Part shown: positions 54,537 through 63,514 of the stretch, piece after piece
Layout: each line of letters starts with the position of its first letter
Position numbering within the stretch: the first letter of the stretch is position 1
From: Paenibacillus lactis
Lineage (GTDB): Bacteria > Bacillota > Bacilli > Paenibacillales > Paenibacillaceae
Assembly (NCBI RefSeq): GCF_017873605.1
Contig: NZ_JAGGKI010000001.1
Coordinates: 620,001 to 684,000 of the forward strand
Reading direction: 5' to 3'
Length of the DNA stretch: 64,000 nt
Notes under the pieces: model-generated
What the model saw: only the letters and a program-made list of their open reading frames with translations
The model's database searches: none
Told to the model about the DNA's origin: nothing
Made by a program: the position numbers and the translations under genes

Positions 54537-55460
54537 CTACTTCTTCATTTTCGGGTCAAGTGCGTCGCGAAGTCCATCACCGATCAGGTTGATTGCAACT
54601 ACGGTAACCAGAATACACATACCTGGCGGTATCCACAGCCACGGCCGCTTTCGGAAATCGATCATATTGTTGGCGGCGGAGAGCATATTCCCCCACGACG
54701 GCGTTGGTGGAACAACACCAATTCCGAGGTAGCTCAGTGCAGATTCGTAAAGAATCGCTCCTGCTACACCCAGTGTTGCGGATACAATAATGATTGGAAT
54801 CGTATTAGGAAGCAGATGGCGGAAGATTTTCCGGCGATCTTTCAGTCCCAAAGCTTCGGTAGCTTGCATAAACTCCTGCTCGCGAAGTCCTAAGATTTGA
54901 CCGCGAACGAGACGGGATACACTACTCCATCCCAATACACCGATAATCAGCATCAAGAAATAAATACGATCCGAAGGCTCCACCTTCAGGTCCGACAAGA
55001 TCGTACCCAAGATAATCAGGATCGGCAGTGTAGGTATTGCCATAAAGATATCAGCTATACGCATGGTCAGCGTGTCTACCCATTTACGATAAAAACCCGC
55101 TATAGCTCCCAAGGTTGCTCCGATAATTACCGAAATGCCTGTCGCAACAAGCCCAACCAAAAGAGATATTCGTCCAGCAAGCATCATGCGTAGCAGAATA
55201 TCGCGCCCCAGTTTATCGGTGCCCAGCCAATATTTCGAGCTTGGAGGTAAGTTCTTATCAAGCTTATTGTAATCGTACAGGTCATAAGGTGAAAAAAATG
55301 GGCCAATAAAACAGAGCAAAAACATAAATACAACTATAAAAAGTCCGATGACAGCAAGACGGTTTCTGGCAAAACGGCGAATAGCAATTTGCCATGGGGA
55401 ATCCGGCCGCTTCTTCGGAACTGGTAGATTCGTTTTTAATGGTGCAGTCTCTGCGGACAA
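54537..55460 (-). CDS. Oligopeptide-type ABC transporter permease (OppC-like)
   Basis: This 307-residue permease has a cytoplasmic N-terminal tail, one helix, then five helices of the binding-protein-dependent transport fold. It includes the EAA loop (EATEALGLKDRRKIFRHLLP) that docks to the ATPases. An OppC_N domain is typical of this subunit. It starts 12 bases after the OppB-like gene. Confidence 0.95.
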   Translation of the reverse strand: MSAETAPLKTNLPVPKKRPDSPWQIAIRRFARNRLAVIGLFIVVFMFLLCFIGPFFSPYDLYDYNKLDKNLPPSSKYWLGTDKLGRDILLRMMLAGRISLLVGLVATGISVIIGATLGAIAGFYRKWVDTLTMRIADIFMAIPTLPILIILGTILSDLKVEPSDRIYFLMLIIGVLGWSSVSRLVRGQILGLREQEFMQATEALGLKDRRKIFRHLLPNTIPIIIVSATLGVAGAILYESALSYLGIGVVPPTPSWGNMLSAANNMIDFRKRPWLWIPPGMCILVTVVAINLIGDGLRDALDPKMKK

Positions 55461-55472
55461 GTGAATCTCCTC

Positions 55473-56435
55473 CTACTTTAAGCGAATTCTTGGATCTGCA
55501 GCTCCATATAGAACGTCAGACAATAGGTTGCCCACAAGTGTCAAAACGGATATGAATACTGTAAAACCAAGCATGAACGGATAATCCCGCATATTGATCG
55601 ATTCCAGATAAACTTGACCGACCCCTGGCCAGATGAAAATCTTCTCCAGGATGATGGCTCCACCAAACAAGGATGGGAGCTCGAAACCAATGAGAGTAAT
55701 GGCAGGTAGCATCGCATTACGCAGCGCATGCTTGAAAATAACCGTACGTTCCTTCAATCCCTTTGCACGGGCTGTACGGATATAATCCTGACGAATAACC
55801 TCCAGCATACTTGTACGGAAATACCGCGTCAAACTACCTGTGCTAAGCATCGTAAGTACCATAACCGGCAAGAACATATGCCATGCAATATCGATCAGTT
55901 GATCCCATGTGCTTCCGTTCAGTCCCGAAGTCTTCATTCCGCCTACAGGAAACCATCCTAAATCCAAGGCAAAAAACTTGATAAGCAGGAGTCCGATAAA
56001 GAAAGACGGCAGTGACATGCACAAGAAAATTAGTAATGTGACGATTTTATCAAACAATGAGTACTGAAACTTTGCTGAGAACACGCCAGCAAAAGTAGCT
56101 ATAATCCAACTGAAAATTAAACTAAAAATTGCTACAAAAAAGGAATTCCATACGTAGTTATTCATTACGGTTGTAACTGGTTGCTTGTGCACAAGGGAAT
56201 CTCCGAGATTACCCTTTATCATATTGCCGACCCATGTAAGATAACGTTCTACAGGCGGCTTATCCAAACCATAAATTTCCCGAAGCTGAGCTGCTTTTTC
56301 AGCAGTCATCGTCGGGTTGTTCACTGCAGTGATATAATCACCTGGTACCAAAGATGATATTGCAAATATGATAATCGAGATCCCGATCAATGTCGGGATA
56401 ATCTGCAGCAGCCTCCGGATAATGTACTGCTTCAT
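55473..56435 (-). CDS. Oligopeptide-type ABC transporter permease (OppB-like)
   Basis: This 320-residue permease has six helices. It starts MKQYIIRRLLQIIPTLIGIS, the signature opening of DppB/OppB permeases, and has the EAA loop (RTARAKGLKERTVIFKHALR). It forms the membrane channel with the OppC-like subunit. Confidence 0.95.
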   Translation of the reverse strand: MKQYIIRRLLQIIPTLIGISIIIFAISSLVPGDYITAVNNPTMTAEKAAQLREIYGLDKPPVERYLTWVGNMIKGNLGDSLVHKQPVTTVMNNYVWNSFFVAIFSLIFSWIIATFAGVFSAKFQYSLFDKIVTLLIFLCMSLPSFFIGLLLIKFFALDLGWFPVGGMKTSGLNGSTWDQLIDIAWHMFLPVMVLTMLSTGSLTRYFRTSMLEVIRQDYIRTARAKGLKERTVIFKHALRNAMLPAITLIGFELPSLFGGAIILEKIFIWPGVGQVYLESINMRDYPFMLGFTVFISVLTLVGNLLSDVLYGAADPRIRLK

Positions 56436-56501
56436 AATATTCCTCCCGGCTTATAAGTGCATATGCCCAGCTCTTGCGAGCTGAGCATATGTTTCTTGAT
56501 G

Positions 56502-58268
56502 CTATTGTTCAATTTCTGCTTTGTACAGATCAATTGCAAAGTTTTTGTAAGGCGTGATGTCAATGCCTTTCAATCTAGAGTTAATTGCCCACATATCACG
56601 TCTTTGGTAGATCGGAAGATCTGGAACGTCTTGGTTCAGAATCCGATATGCTTCCGCATAAGCCGCTTTACGCTCTTCCAGGTCAAAGGCGTTCAGACCT
56701 TTCTTCATAGCTGCATCATATTCAGGATTAGAATATCCGAGGTCATTTTGCTGTCCATCTGTGATATAAACCGTGGAGTCTGGATCCGGAGTCAAGCCCC
56801 AAGCAGCAAAGAACATTTCGAACTCGCCTTTATCCTTCTTATCCATGATTGCGTTAAAGTCCAAAGTTTCAGCTGTTAATTTTATGCCCAGATCTTGGTA
56901 GTTCTTTGTCATAATCGGAATCAGTGCATCAATTACCGGGTTGTCAGCCGTTGCAGAGAAATGAATCTCGAATTTCTTGCCGTCTTTCTCGCGGATACCG
57001 TCAGCACCTGGAACCCAGCCTGCTTCATCAAGAAGCTGCTTTGCTTTCTCCATGTCAAACTCGTACGGCTCAATGCCTTCATTCGTGTAAGCCCATGATT
57101 CGCTCGATTGTGGAATATTGATTACATTCGCATATGGACCATAGATGATTTCAACAATTTCAGCACGATTCAAACCGTAGAGCAAAGCCTGACGAACTTT
57201 TTGATCTTGAAACTTAGGATCTTTATGGTTCAGCGCTACATAGCCGTAACCATTGTATGGGAACATATTATAATCCAAGAAGCCCATTAGCTTCACAGCT
57301 TCTACGTTATCCTCGCTAACGGATACCATATCCATATCGATTTCACCGGATTGGAACATAGCCAATTTGGTTTCATCAGTTGTAGTTTTGTAAATGACAT
57401 TCTTGATTTTTGGTGCGCCCAAGAAATAGTTAGGATTAGCTTCTAAAACTACCTCTTGTCCAGGAGAGTAGCTTTTCAGTACATATTGACCACTGCCGAT
57501 TGGTTTGGAATGCAGGTCTTTCATGTACTCCAGGTTGCCGTGCTTGTAATCTTTGCCGTAGTAGGATTCCGGAACAAAAAACACAGTACCCAGATTATCC
57601 TTAGTCATTGCATTTGCTTCTGTAACTTCGATTTCAACGGTATGGTCATCAATGACTTTAATACCGGAAATCTCGTCAGTTTTACCATCGTAATACTCTT
57701 TTCCACCTTTAACGTTAACGGAGAGAATATCGGATTGACCGTCGTAACTCTTGTCATGTAAAACTTTCATGGCGAAAGCATAGTCTTTTACAGTAACCGG
57801 TTCGCCATTAGAGTATGTCACACCCTGCTTCAATTTGAACGTGTATTTCAATTTGTCTTCGGATACTTCAACGCTCTCAGCCAGGCGATTATTGTAAGTG
57901 CCATCCCCGTTCAGAGAGAAGAAGCTGTCAAAAATGGCGTCTACAACGTAACGGTCATACGCAGTCTGCCAGTAGAATGGGTTGAACACCCCTTTAGGGG
58001 CTGTCATACCAACGATCAGCGTATCTTTGCGAGCCAGAGCATTTGCCGGGTTCGCGGAAGGATCCTCAGCCTCGAAATAACCTTGGCTCTCGTCCTGTCC
58101 TTCAGCTGGCGGTTCTGTTTCTTTGCCTTCGCCTTCGGCAGGTGGAGTCTGCTCAGTTTGCGTGTCCCCTTGGTTTGGTTGTTCTGCTGTCTGACCGCCG
58201 CCGCACGCTGCAAGAACCAAAATGGCCATGAGCATGATGGCAAGCAGTAACGACATTCTCTTCTTCAT
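56502..58268 (-). CDS. Peptide/nickel-type substrate-binding lipoprotein (OppA-like)
   Basis: This 588-residue precursor has a lipoprotein signal (ILVLAACGGG, Cys at 22), then an acidic Glu/Gln/Pro-rich linker (~residues 25-70), then a family-5 extracellular solute-binding domain (TYNNRLAESVEVSEDKLKYT and KLKQGVTYSNGEPVTVKDYA). It captures the substrate outside the cell and delivers it to the permeases. The exact substrate (oligopeptide, dipeptide, opine or nickel) cannot be told. It is the first gene of the operon, and the promoter must lie in the AT-rich region upstream. Confidence 0.94.
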   Translation of the reverse strand: MKKRMSLLLAIMLMAILVLAACGGGQTAEQPNQGDTQTEQTPPAEGEGKETEPPAEGQDESQGYFEAEDPSANPANALARKDTLIVGMTAPKGVFNPFYWQTAYDRYVVDAIFDSFFSLNGDGTYNNRLAESVEVSEDKLKYTFKLKQGVTYSNGEPVTVKDYAFAMKVLHDKSYDGQSDILSVNVKGGKEYYDGKTDEISGIKVIDDHTVEIEVTEANAMTKDNLGTVFFVPESYYGKDYKHGNLEYMKDLHSKPIGSGQYVLKSYSPGQEVVLEANPNYFLGAPKIKNVIYKTTTDETKLAMFQSGEIDMDMVSVSEDNVEAVKLMGFLDYNMFPYNGYGYVALNHKDPKFQDQKVRQALLYGLNRAEIVEIIYGPYANVINIPQSSESWAYTNEGIEPYEFDMEKAKQLLDEAGWVPGADGIREKDGKKFEIHFSATADNPVIDALIPIMTKNYQDLGIKLTAETLDFNAIMDKKDKGEFEMFFAAWGLTPDPDSTVYITDGQQNDLGYSNPEYDAAMKKGLNAFDLEERKAAYAEAYRILNQDVPDLPIYQRRDMWAINSRLKGIDITPYKNFAIDLYKAEIEQ

Positions 58269-58891
58269 GCTAATCCTCCTCTTAAAATATAATGATGCTA
58301 TAAATTATCAGGACGAATATTGAAATCATCCTTAAATAATTTCGGCCTCGGATCGGACTCGTGGATGTCAAAGCATGATGTGAAATCCGCTGAAAGATTT
58401 ACAGAAAATATACCAATGGTCAATTAGTGCCAAAGTCTCTAGCAAAATCTTCTTGCCTATAAAATTAATGTTATGATACGTGTAAAATTAGGTAACGTCA
58501 ATTACTTTTTTTCAAATTTCTCAAAAAACATGTTTTTAAGGTCATTTTCGGGGTTAATAAATACTTTTAATCGCTTACTTTACCCTTCGTTTACTGAAAA
58601 TGTATGTAATTTCAAGTCCATTTTACATTTTATAGATAATGTTATATATACGCTTTCGACATTTGTGTCAACTTATATTACACAGGTATATAAAATTACC
58701 CAATATCCGATTCAACACCCTGTAACCATCTTCTTTTCTGTCAAAAATAAGTCAGAAAACATTCCATCATGATGCAATAATCCGTGATAATATAGTTGGA
58801 CCTATTTCCGATGTTAAATATTGTTCTCCACTAACCAAGCAGGGCTAGGAACATAGGCCATCCGAAGTTGTTCCAGATCGCCCGCCTCAAC
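58269..58891. other. AT-rich intergenic region upstream of the transporter operon
   Basis: About 620 bases. A 99-codon plus-strand frame (58473-58772) is low-complexity (F/N/S/I) with no ribosome binding site. It should carry the operon promoter. I see no riboswitch-like structure. Confidence 0.4.
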
Positions 58892-58926
58892 AAAAAACAA
58901 CCCGGGATCGGTTCCCGGATTGTTTC
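58892..58926 (-). terminator. Terminator of the SRAP-like gene
   Basis: AACAACCCGGG/CCCGGATTGTTT stem and TTTTTTG run on the minus strand. Confidence 0.8.
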
Positions 58927-58982
58927 GATTGCTGCAGTTCATAGCGTCTGATCAAGTACATGAAAGACTTCATACTTACGAA

Positions 58983-59657
58983 CTAAACGCTTTTCACCCA
59001 TGCCCGCTTCAAATCCATCTCCTCGATGCACTGCTGGTGGTCATGAGAATCATCGGCGATCAACGGCGTGACCGGATATATCCGCATCGAACCCCGGTAT
59101 GTTCCAAGCAGTGGTTGCAGTGCACGCACTCCCTTTAGCTCTGGATCCAACCACTTCTCCATGCTTTCCTCCGACAAAATCGCCGGCATACGCGCGTCGA
59201 ACTCCCGGATCGCCTCGTTCGCTTCCGTCATAATCACCGTGCAGGTTCTCATTTCAACACCTCTTGCATCCCGCCATGTTTCATACAATCCGGCCATGCC
59301 AAAAATCTCGTTGTTTCCAACCACAGTCCGAACCGCGTAGCTTCGCTTCCCTACGGTTCTCCAGTAATACAAACCATTGCAGGGAATGATACACCGACGT
59401 GTATCAACGGCTCTGCGGTAAGTAGGATTCTGATCCACCGTGATCAGATCCGCATTCACCGCGTCCTTTCCCCAGTAAGGGACCAGTCCCCAACGATACT
59501 CGTCAAGTGCCCTTTCTCCTCCCTCCTGGACTACTACAGGCACAGACTGCATCGGGCTAATATTGTAGCGGCTCTTATAGTAATACATCACGCGGCTGAT
59601 TCCAAAATAGCTGTTCACTTCTTCAAGACCGGCGGAAATGGAATACCTTCTGCACAT
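58983..59657 (-). CDS. SRAP (SOS response-associated peptidase)-fold protein with altered active site
   Basis: From ATG 59657 the 224-residue protein keeps the family start MCRRYSI, with Cys2 as the DNA-crosslinking N-terminal residue after Met removal. WGLVPYWGKD and RRCIIPCNGLYYW follow. YedK/HMCES proteins need Cys2, an Asn (NARxE), a Glu (GFYEW) and a His (HxRMP). Here those places read DQN, Tyr98 and Asp154 (FDARMP). So it may still bind DNA or use Cys2, but normal abasic-site crosslink chemistry is doubtful. It is a single-gene unit. Confidence 0.85.
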   Translation of the reverse strand: MCRRYSISAGLEEVNSYFGISRVMYYYKSRYNISPMQSVPVVVQEGGERALDEYRWGLVPYWGKDAVNADLITVDQNPTYRRAVDTRRCIIPCNGLYYWRTVGKRSYAVRTVVGNNEIFGMAGLYETWRDARGVEMRTCTVIMTEANEAIREFDARMPAILSEESMEKWLDPELKGVRALQPLLGTYRGSMRIYPVTPLIADDSHDHQQCIEEMDLKRAWVKSV

Positions 59658-60584
59658 AGACATACCTCCTTTTCCCTTTAGCATCTGGATAAATGAGGTT
59701 GAATATGCATCATTCGACGGTCGCTCCGTTTCTTCCATTTGATGTCCGATTGTATTCTAGGAGTGGACAGGTAATTTGAAGTCACCATTTGTAAATTTTA
59801 TGGTAATTCTCATTTTACTTTCTTTTGAATAGAAGAATAACCAAAGGTACTTTTCATGTATACTCACAATAGACACCCTTATTCTTAAAACAGCCTTTGC
59901 AGGTTTGTGCTTCTTGTGCCTTCGATATAAGTTTCTCTAAATGAGGTGCCATTGTAATTGGCCATTTGGTTTTTCCATGCTCTATATTAGTACATATATA
60001 ATAGAAGGAATTTTTTTAAAGACACAAAATAATCTCTGCATCTCACTACAAATCTTCAGCCATACGAAACCACCATTTGGGGAGGATGTATTTCACTCAA
60101 TAGACACTGTCCTCTATCAATAGACACTATTTCATACTTTAAAACTGGAAAGCTTTAGTATACCCTCGCGTCACAAAAGCAATTCATGAAAATTATGTCT
60201 TCTCAGAGAAGACAAGATTCCTCCGAAAAGACATGCTGAACTTGTTCGGTATTCCTAATGCAGAATAAAATTATTTCATGATTGCGACGAATATTCCGGA
60301 AAAATGTCTAACTACTCAGAAGCATGATCGTGTTACAAGACGAACGAGTATCCGCAACGTCACTTGAATAGATGCAGGCCGTGATCGATCGGAGTCGAAC
60401 ATAACAAATACAAATACAAATAATAATACAGATAATACAAGTCTCTGTACGGTCATCCCTTCGTTCCAAGAATGCTGGCCCATTAAGCCTCGGCTTATCC
60501 CTGAGGACAAGGAGCCCAACTTAATCAACACAGAGGCATTATTTTGGGGGAGGTTCCGAGACAACAGCCGAATGGGTACCCGAA
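59658..60584. other. Long intergenic region, no intact gene
   Basis: About 930 bases. CAATAGACAC occurs at 59867, 60098 and 60118 (the last two 20 bases apart). A start-less plus-strand frame near 60155-60268 reads YPRVTKAIHENYVFSEKTRF, then LRKDMLNLFGIPNAE, and stops. It looks like the end of a lost gene. A 97-codon minus-strand frame (60316-60609) has no support. Confidence 0.4.
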
Positions 60585-60622
60585 CAAAAAAAGCGGCCCA
60601 GCCTATCAAGGCTGAACCGCTT
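60585..60622 (-). terminator. Terminator of the rpsF-ssb-rpsR operon
   Basis: AAGCGGTTCAGCC pairs with GGCTGGGCCGCTT on the minus strand, followed by TTTTTT, 12 bases past the rpsR stop. Confidence 0.9.
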
Positions 60623-60633
60623 CTGTAACCGAA

Positions 60634-60906
60634 TTACTCGGTTGTGTATGGAAGCAATGCGATTTGACGGGAGCGTTTGATCGCAATCGTCAGAGCACGC
60701 TGATACTTCGCGCTGGTACCTGTTACACGACGAGGCAGAATTTTTCCGCGCTCGCTGATGAATTTCTTGAGCAGATCGGTATCTTTATAATCAATGTGAG
60801 TGATCTTGTTCACAGTGAAGAAACATACTTTACGACGCTTGTTGCGGCCGCCGCGGCGTGCCGGTCTTTTGTCGTTGTCTCCGCCTTCTCTTTGTTTAAA
60901 AGCCAT
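60634..60906 (-). CDS. rpsR: 30S ribosomal protein S18
   Basis: This 90-residue protein has the conserved [40 protein letters not shown] and [11 protein letters not shown]. The N-terminal ~25 residues are glycine/arginine-rich and longer than in Bacillus subtilis. It binds S6 on the 30S platform. It is the last gene of rpsF-ssb-rpsR. Confidence 0.98.
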   Translation of the reverse strand: MAFKQREGGDNDKRPARRGGRNKRRKVCFFTVNKITHIDYKDTDLLKKFISERGKILPRRVTGTSAKYQRALTIAIKRSRQIALLPYTTE

Positions 60907-60927
60907 GCGTTGTCAGTCCTTTCCGTA

Positions 60928-61404
60928 TTAAAATGGCAAATCATCATCCGAAATATCGATCGGTTTTCCTTCATCGGAAAAAGGATCCTGATTGTTGCGC
61001 GAGAAGTTGTTGCCCCCGCGGTTTCCGCTGCCGCTTCCTCCGCCGAACGATGACTCCTCACGGTTTCCGCCGCCTCCGCCTTCACGGTTAGACTCCAAGA
61101 AACGAACATTATCGGCAATGACTTCGGTGACGTATACACGCTTACCTTCGTTATTCTCGTAATTCCGCACTTGAATGCGCCCTTCTACGGCCGTCAACCG
61201 GCCTTTACGCAGATAGTTGGCACAAGTCTCCGCAAGCTGTCTCCAGGTCACGACCGGAATGAAATCCGCCTCGCGCTCCCCGCCTTGTCCGGTAAACGGA
61301 CGATCTACAGCAAGTGTAAATTGTGTGACAGCGACTCCTGAAGGCGTATATCTAAGCTCCGGGTCCCGAGTCAGTCGGCCAATCAAAATGACACGGTTCA
61401 ACAA
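60928..61404 (-). CDS. ssb: Single-stranded DNA-binding protein
   Basis: This 158-residue protein has an OB-fold ([39 protein letters not shown]), a glycine/arginine/asparagine-rich linker, and the acidic tip DISDDDLPF that recruits replication and repair partners. It lies between rpsF and rpsR, as in Bacillales in general. Confidence 0.98.
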   Translation of the reverse strand: MLNRVILIGRLTRDPELRYTPSGVAVTQFTLAVDRPFTGQGGEREADFIPVVTWRQLAETCANYLRKGRLTAVEGRIQVRNYENNEGKRVYVTEVIADNVRFLESNREGGGGGNREESSFGGGSGSGNRGGNNFSRNNQDPFSDEGKPIDISDDDLPF

Positions 61405-61451
61405 TCCAATCCCCTCCTTTAGAACGAAATCAATTACAAAGACTTCTCGTA

Positions 61452-61736
61452 TTAAGCAACGTCGTTCGTGATGAGATAACGAATAACTTCGTCAGAAATC
61501 TTCATGAGACGCTCAAGTTCTGCTACAACATCTGGTGTTGCGTTGAAGTTAACCAGAACGTAGACGCCATCACGGAATTTCTTGATCTCATACGCAAGGC
61601 GGCGCTTACCCATTACTTCGTGCTTCGTAATTTCTCCGCCGTTGGAGATGATGCCTTGGAATTTTTCGACTGCAGCTTGAACAGCTTCTTGTTCAATGTC
61701 AGGACGAATAATGTACATCACTTCATATTTGCGCAT
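61452..61736 (-). CDS. rpsF: 30S ribosomal protein S6
   Basis: This 94-residue protein has [40 protein letters not shown] and [13 protein letters not shown], all diagnostic of bacterial S6. It pairs with S18. It is the first gene of the operon, with a GGAGG ribosome binding site. Confidence 0.98.
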   Translation of the reverse strand: MRKYEVMYIIRPDIEQEAVQAAVEKFQGIISNGGEITKHEVMGKRRLAYEIKKFRDGVYVLVNFNATPDVVAELERLMKISDEVIRYLITNDVA

Positions 61737-61830
61737 ATATTTCCACCTCCTTATGGACTTCGGCCCCCAATCTTAGTTGAGAGCAAGGAGCGAGCCTAAC
61801 TCGCACCATAATACTATACCAGAACGGATG
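61737..61830 (-). promoter_or_regulatory. Possible S6:S18-binding mRNA leader
   Basis: Upstream of rpsF the minus strand has a GC-rich imperfect stem region (GGTGCGAGTTAGGCTCGCTC) and then GGGGGCCGAAGTCC before the ribosome binding site. Bacterial rpsF leaders contain a conserved CCGA bulge that mimics the S18 site in 16S rRNA and gives feedback control. The match is by eye only. Confidence 0.35.
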
Positions 61831-61996
61831 ATCGGATGCAAGTTTCTTTTCCCTTATCGCAGGCTGCTCCCTTTTCGGTTTTCTTGAGGTCTCTTCCCTA
61901 TTTTTCCGTGCTTATCTCACTTTACCTGCCATGCATTCCGGCCTTCCGGCACATGCTAACAAATGCAGTCCATCCAATACGTTAAGGGAGGGTTCC

Positions 61997-62194
61997 ATGA
62001 TGGGAGAACAGACTGAATTCCGCGGAGGAGATAAGGCTCCGAACAACGGCATCTATATGGAAGTCGGTGTAAGAGACCACATAATGGGGATCGAGAATCC
62101 ACGTCAGATCAAAATGGAAAAAGGCGACACATTCCCGGAAACGCAAAATGATGACCGAGTATGGCTGAATAAGCGCCGGGTTCAACCTAAGTAA
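61997..62194 (+). CDS. YjzC-like small protein
   Basis: ATG 61997 (or the next codon, also ATG), after GGGAGGG, opens a 65-residue protein: EQTEFRGGDKAPNNGIYMEV, then KMEKGDTFPETQNDDRVWLN. It closely follows the plan of B. subtilis YjzC (FRxGxKAPNNGxYxExG ... GDxFPETxNxxRxW). Function unknown; in B. subtilis it is sporulation-associated. A terminator follows directly. Confidence 0.82.
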   Translation: MMGEQTEFRGGDKAPNNGIYMEVGVRDHIMGIENPRQIKMEKGDTFPETQNDDRVWLNKRRVQPK

Positions 62195-62214
62195 ACAAGT
62201 ACATCCTGCCCCAA

Positions 62215-62252
62215 GCCCGCAAGTGGCTAATTCCACCGCTTGCGGGCATTTT
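62215..62252 (+). terminator. Terminator of the YjzC-like gene
   Basis: GCCCGCAAG/CTTGCGGGC stem followed by ATTTTTG. Confidence 0.9.
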
Positions 62253-62344
62253 TGTGCCAGCTTTGTTGACGAAATTATGGTGCAGCAGCTTAGTACAACA
62301 GCCAACTGCATTGCGCGCCTAGCCAAGAATGGAATAGGACCCGC

Positions 62345-62530
62345 TCAAATGTTGTTGATCCACTTGGTTTTTGGTACATTTTCCCATCCATGCAGATTTG
62401 CATAGGAATCCGTCTTCCTGCACATATTATCATCAGGCGGTGCATGAGAGAGGTGTGGTTCCGTTGGACGTTGCAGCTGAACGACGCAGAATGGTTTCTG
62501 ATATTCACACGTATTGCAAGCGGAGGACAT
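62345..62530 (-). CDS. Possible small cysteine-containing protein
   Basis: A 61-residue frame begins MSSACNTCEYQKPFCVVQLQ and ends HGWENVPKTKWINNI. The CxxC near the N-terminus and the polar composition look protein-like, but there is no good ribosome binding site and no family match comes to mind. Listed as a candidate only. Confidence 0.25.
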   Translation of the reverse strand: MSSACNTCEYQKPFCVVQLQRPTEPHLSHAPPDDNMCRKTDSYANLHGWENVPKTKWINNI

Positions 62531-62638
62531 AAGCGAACTGGCTTGACCTGATGGACAAGTTTTAGCTGTTGTCGATGGTTTTGCAGCATGTGTTGATGAG
62601 ATGAGGATTCCAAAATCACAAGCACCGCCTACCCAGAA

Positions 62639-62668
62639 GGAAGGACCCGTATGGGTCCTTCTTTTTTA
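62639..62668 (+). terminator. Isolated terminator hairpin
   Basis: AAGGACCC-GTAT-GGGTCCTT followed by CTTTTTT. There is no recognised plus-strand gene in front of it, so it may end a small RNA or a lost gene. Confidence 0.7.
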
Positions 62669-62884
62669 ATGCTGTTTGTGCCCATCCTGTCATGCTAAAC
62701 ATGGTTATTACCGTCCCTTCGTTCTGCCTGGTCTCAAAGCAAGGAACCTGAATCCGGAGTTATGGATCTCCAACTGGATTGGAATTAAACTCGGCATTGT
62801 ACTCGGATCACGGCATTCGGAATTCGGTCTATCATAGGAATGGCAAATGGGCGTGATTCAGGAAATGTCTTAACGTGCCCTTTA
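62669..62884. other. Intergenic, nothing recognised
   Basis: About 215 bases between two terminators, with no frame or structure I can support. Confidence 0.35.
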
Positions 62885-62942
62885 TCAAAAAAACACCCTC
62901 ATCACGATCGGGAGACAATCCCTGTTCATGGTGAAGGTGTTC
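62885..62942 (-). terminator. Terminator of the tRNA-Ser transcript
   Basis: AACACCTTCACC pairs with GGTGATGAGGGTGTT-like bases (imperfect) and a run of seven T follows on the minus strand, 85 bases past the tRNA. Confidence 0.65.
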
Positions 62943-63026
62943 TGTTATGCAGTGATTCTTAGATCGCCTGCCTTATGTACCACTAATTCCTCTATATTCA
63001 TAACAGCGGAGCTTGAATATAGTTGG

Positions 63027-63117
63027 TGGCGGAAAGGGTGGGATTCGAACCCACGCACGCCTTGCGACGCCTAGCTGATTTCGAGTCAGCCCCCTTGGGC
63101 CTCTTGGGTACCTTTCC
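63027..63117 (-). tRNA. tRNA-Ser (anticodon CGA)
   Basis: The 91-base minus-strand gene starts GGAAAGG and ends CCTTTCC-G-CCA, with CCA encoded. The anticodon stem GCTGA/TCAGC holds the loop CTCGAAA, giving anticodon CGA for UCG codons. A long variable arm (class II) and the T loop GGTTCGAATCC identify serine. Confidence 0.95.
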
Positions 63118-63232
63118 ACAGCAGAATTGATTATATCATGAAAATAAGGCTTGGTCAATACCTGTTCTTATTCGATCCTGAAACACCGATCCAATAGCCA
63201 TTTAACCTAAAGAGGCTGAAGGCGCGAAATGG

Positions 63233-63451
63233 TTACGCCTCCTCTGCCCCTTCCTGCTCCTGAGCTGACCTCAGCACCTTCTTCATATTTTTCTCGAATT
63301 TGGCTCTCGGTATCAGCACACTATGCTGGCACTTCGTACACTTGATCCGGATATCCATCCCCATGCGGATAATTTCCATCTCATTATTCCCGCAAGGATG
63401 CGGCTTCTTCATCTGTACGATATCCCCTAGTTGAAATACCTTACGCTCCAT
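63233..63451 (-). CDS. DUF951 family protein
   Basis: From ATG 63451 (GGAGGAG about nine bases upstream) this is a 72-residue protein, MERKVFQLGDIVQMKKPHPC through RMGMDIRIKCTKCQHSVLIP. HPCG and CTKC offer a Cys/His set for one zinc ion. DUF951 proteins are widespread, small, and often next to the mscS-type gene near the origin, as here. Function unknown. The last residues are charged. Confidence 0.88.
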   Translation of the reverse strand: MERKVFQLGDIVQMKKPHPCGNNEMEIIRMGMDIRIKCTKCQHSVLIPRAKFEKNMKKVLRSAQEQEGAEEA

Positions 63452-63514
63452 CGCTACCGCTCCTCCGTAATCAATCACATCTTATCTATTATATATCATC
63501 GGATGCCGACATGA

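Noticed and set aside
58470..58490. Further att-like copy (GTTATGATACG)
   Set aside because: Only ten bases match, no flanking arms, and it is far from rlmH on the other side; likely chance.
58473..58772. 99-codon plus-strand frame
   Set aside because: Low-complexity AT-rich sequence in a promoter region, no ribosome binding site.
60316..60609. 97-codon minus-strand frame
   Set aside because: It overlaps the rpsR terminator and shows no coding character.
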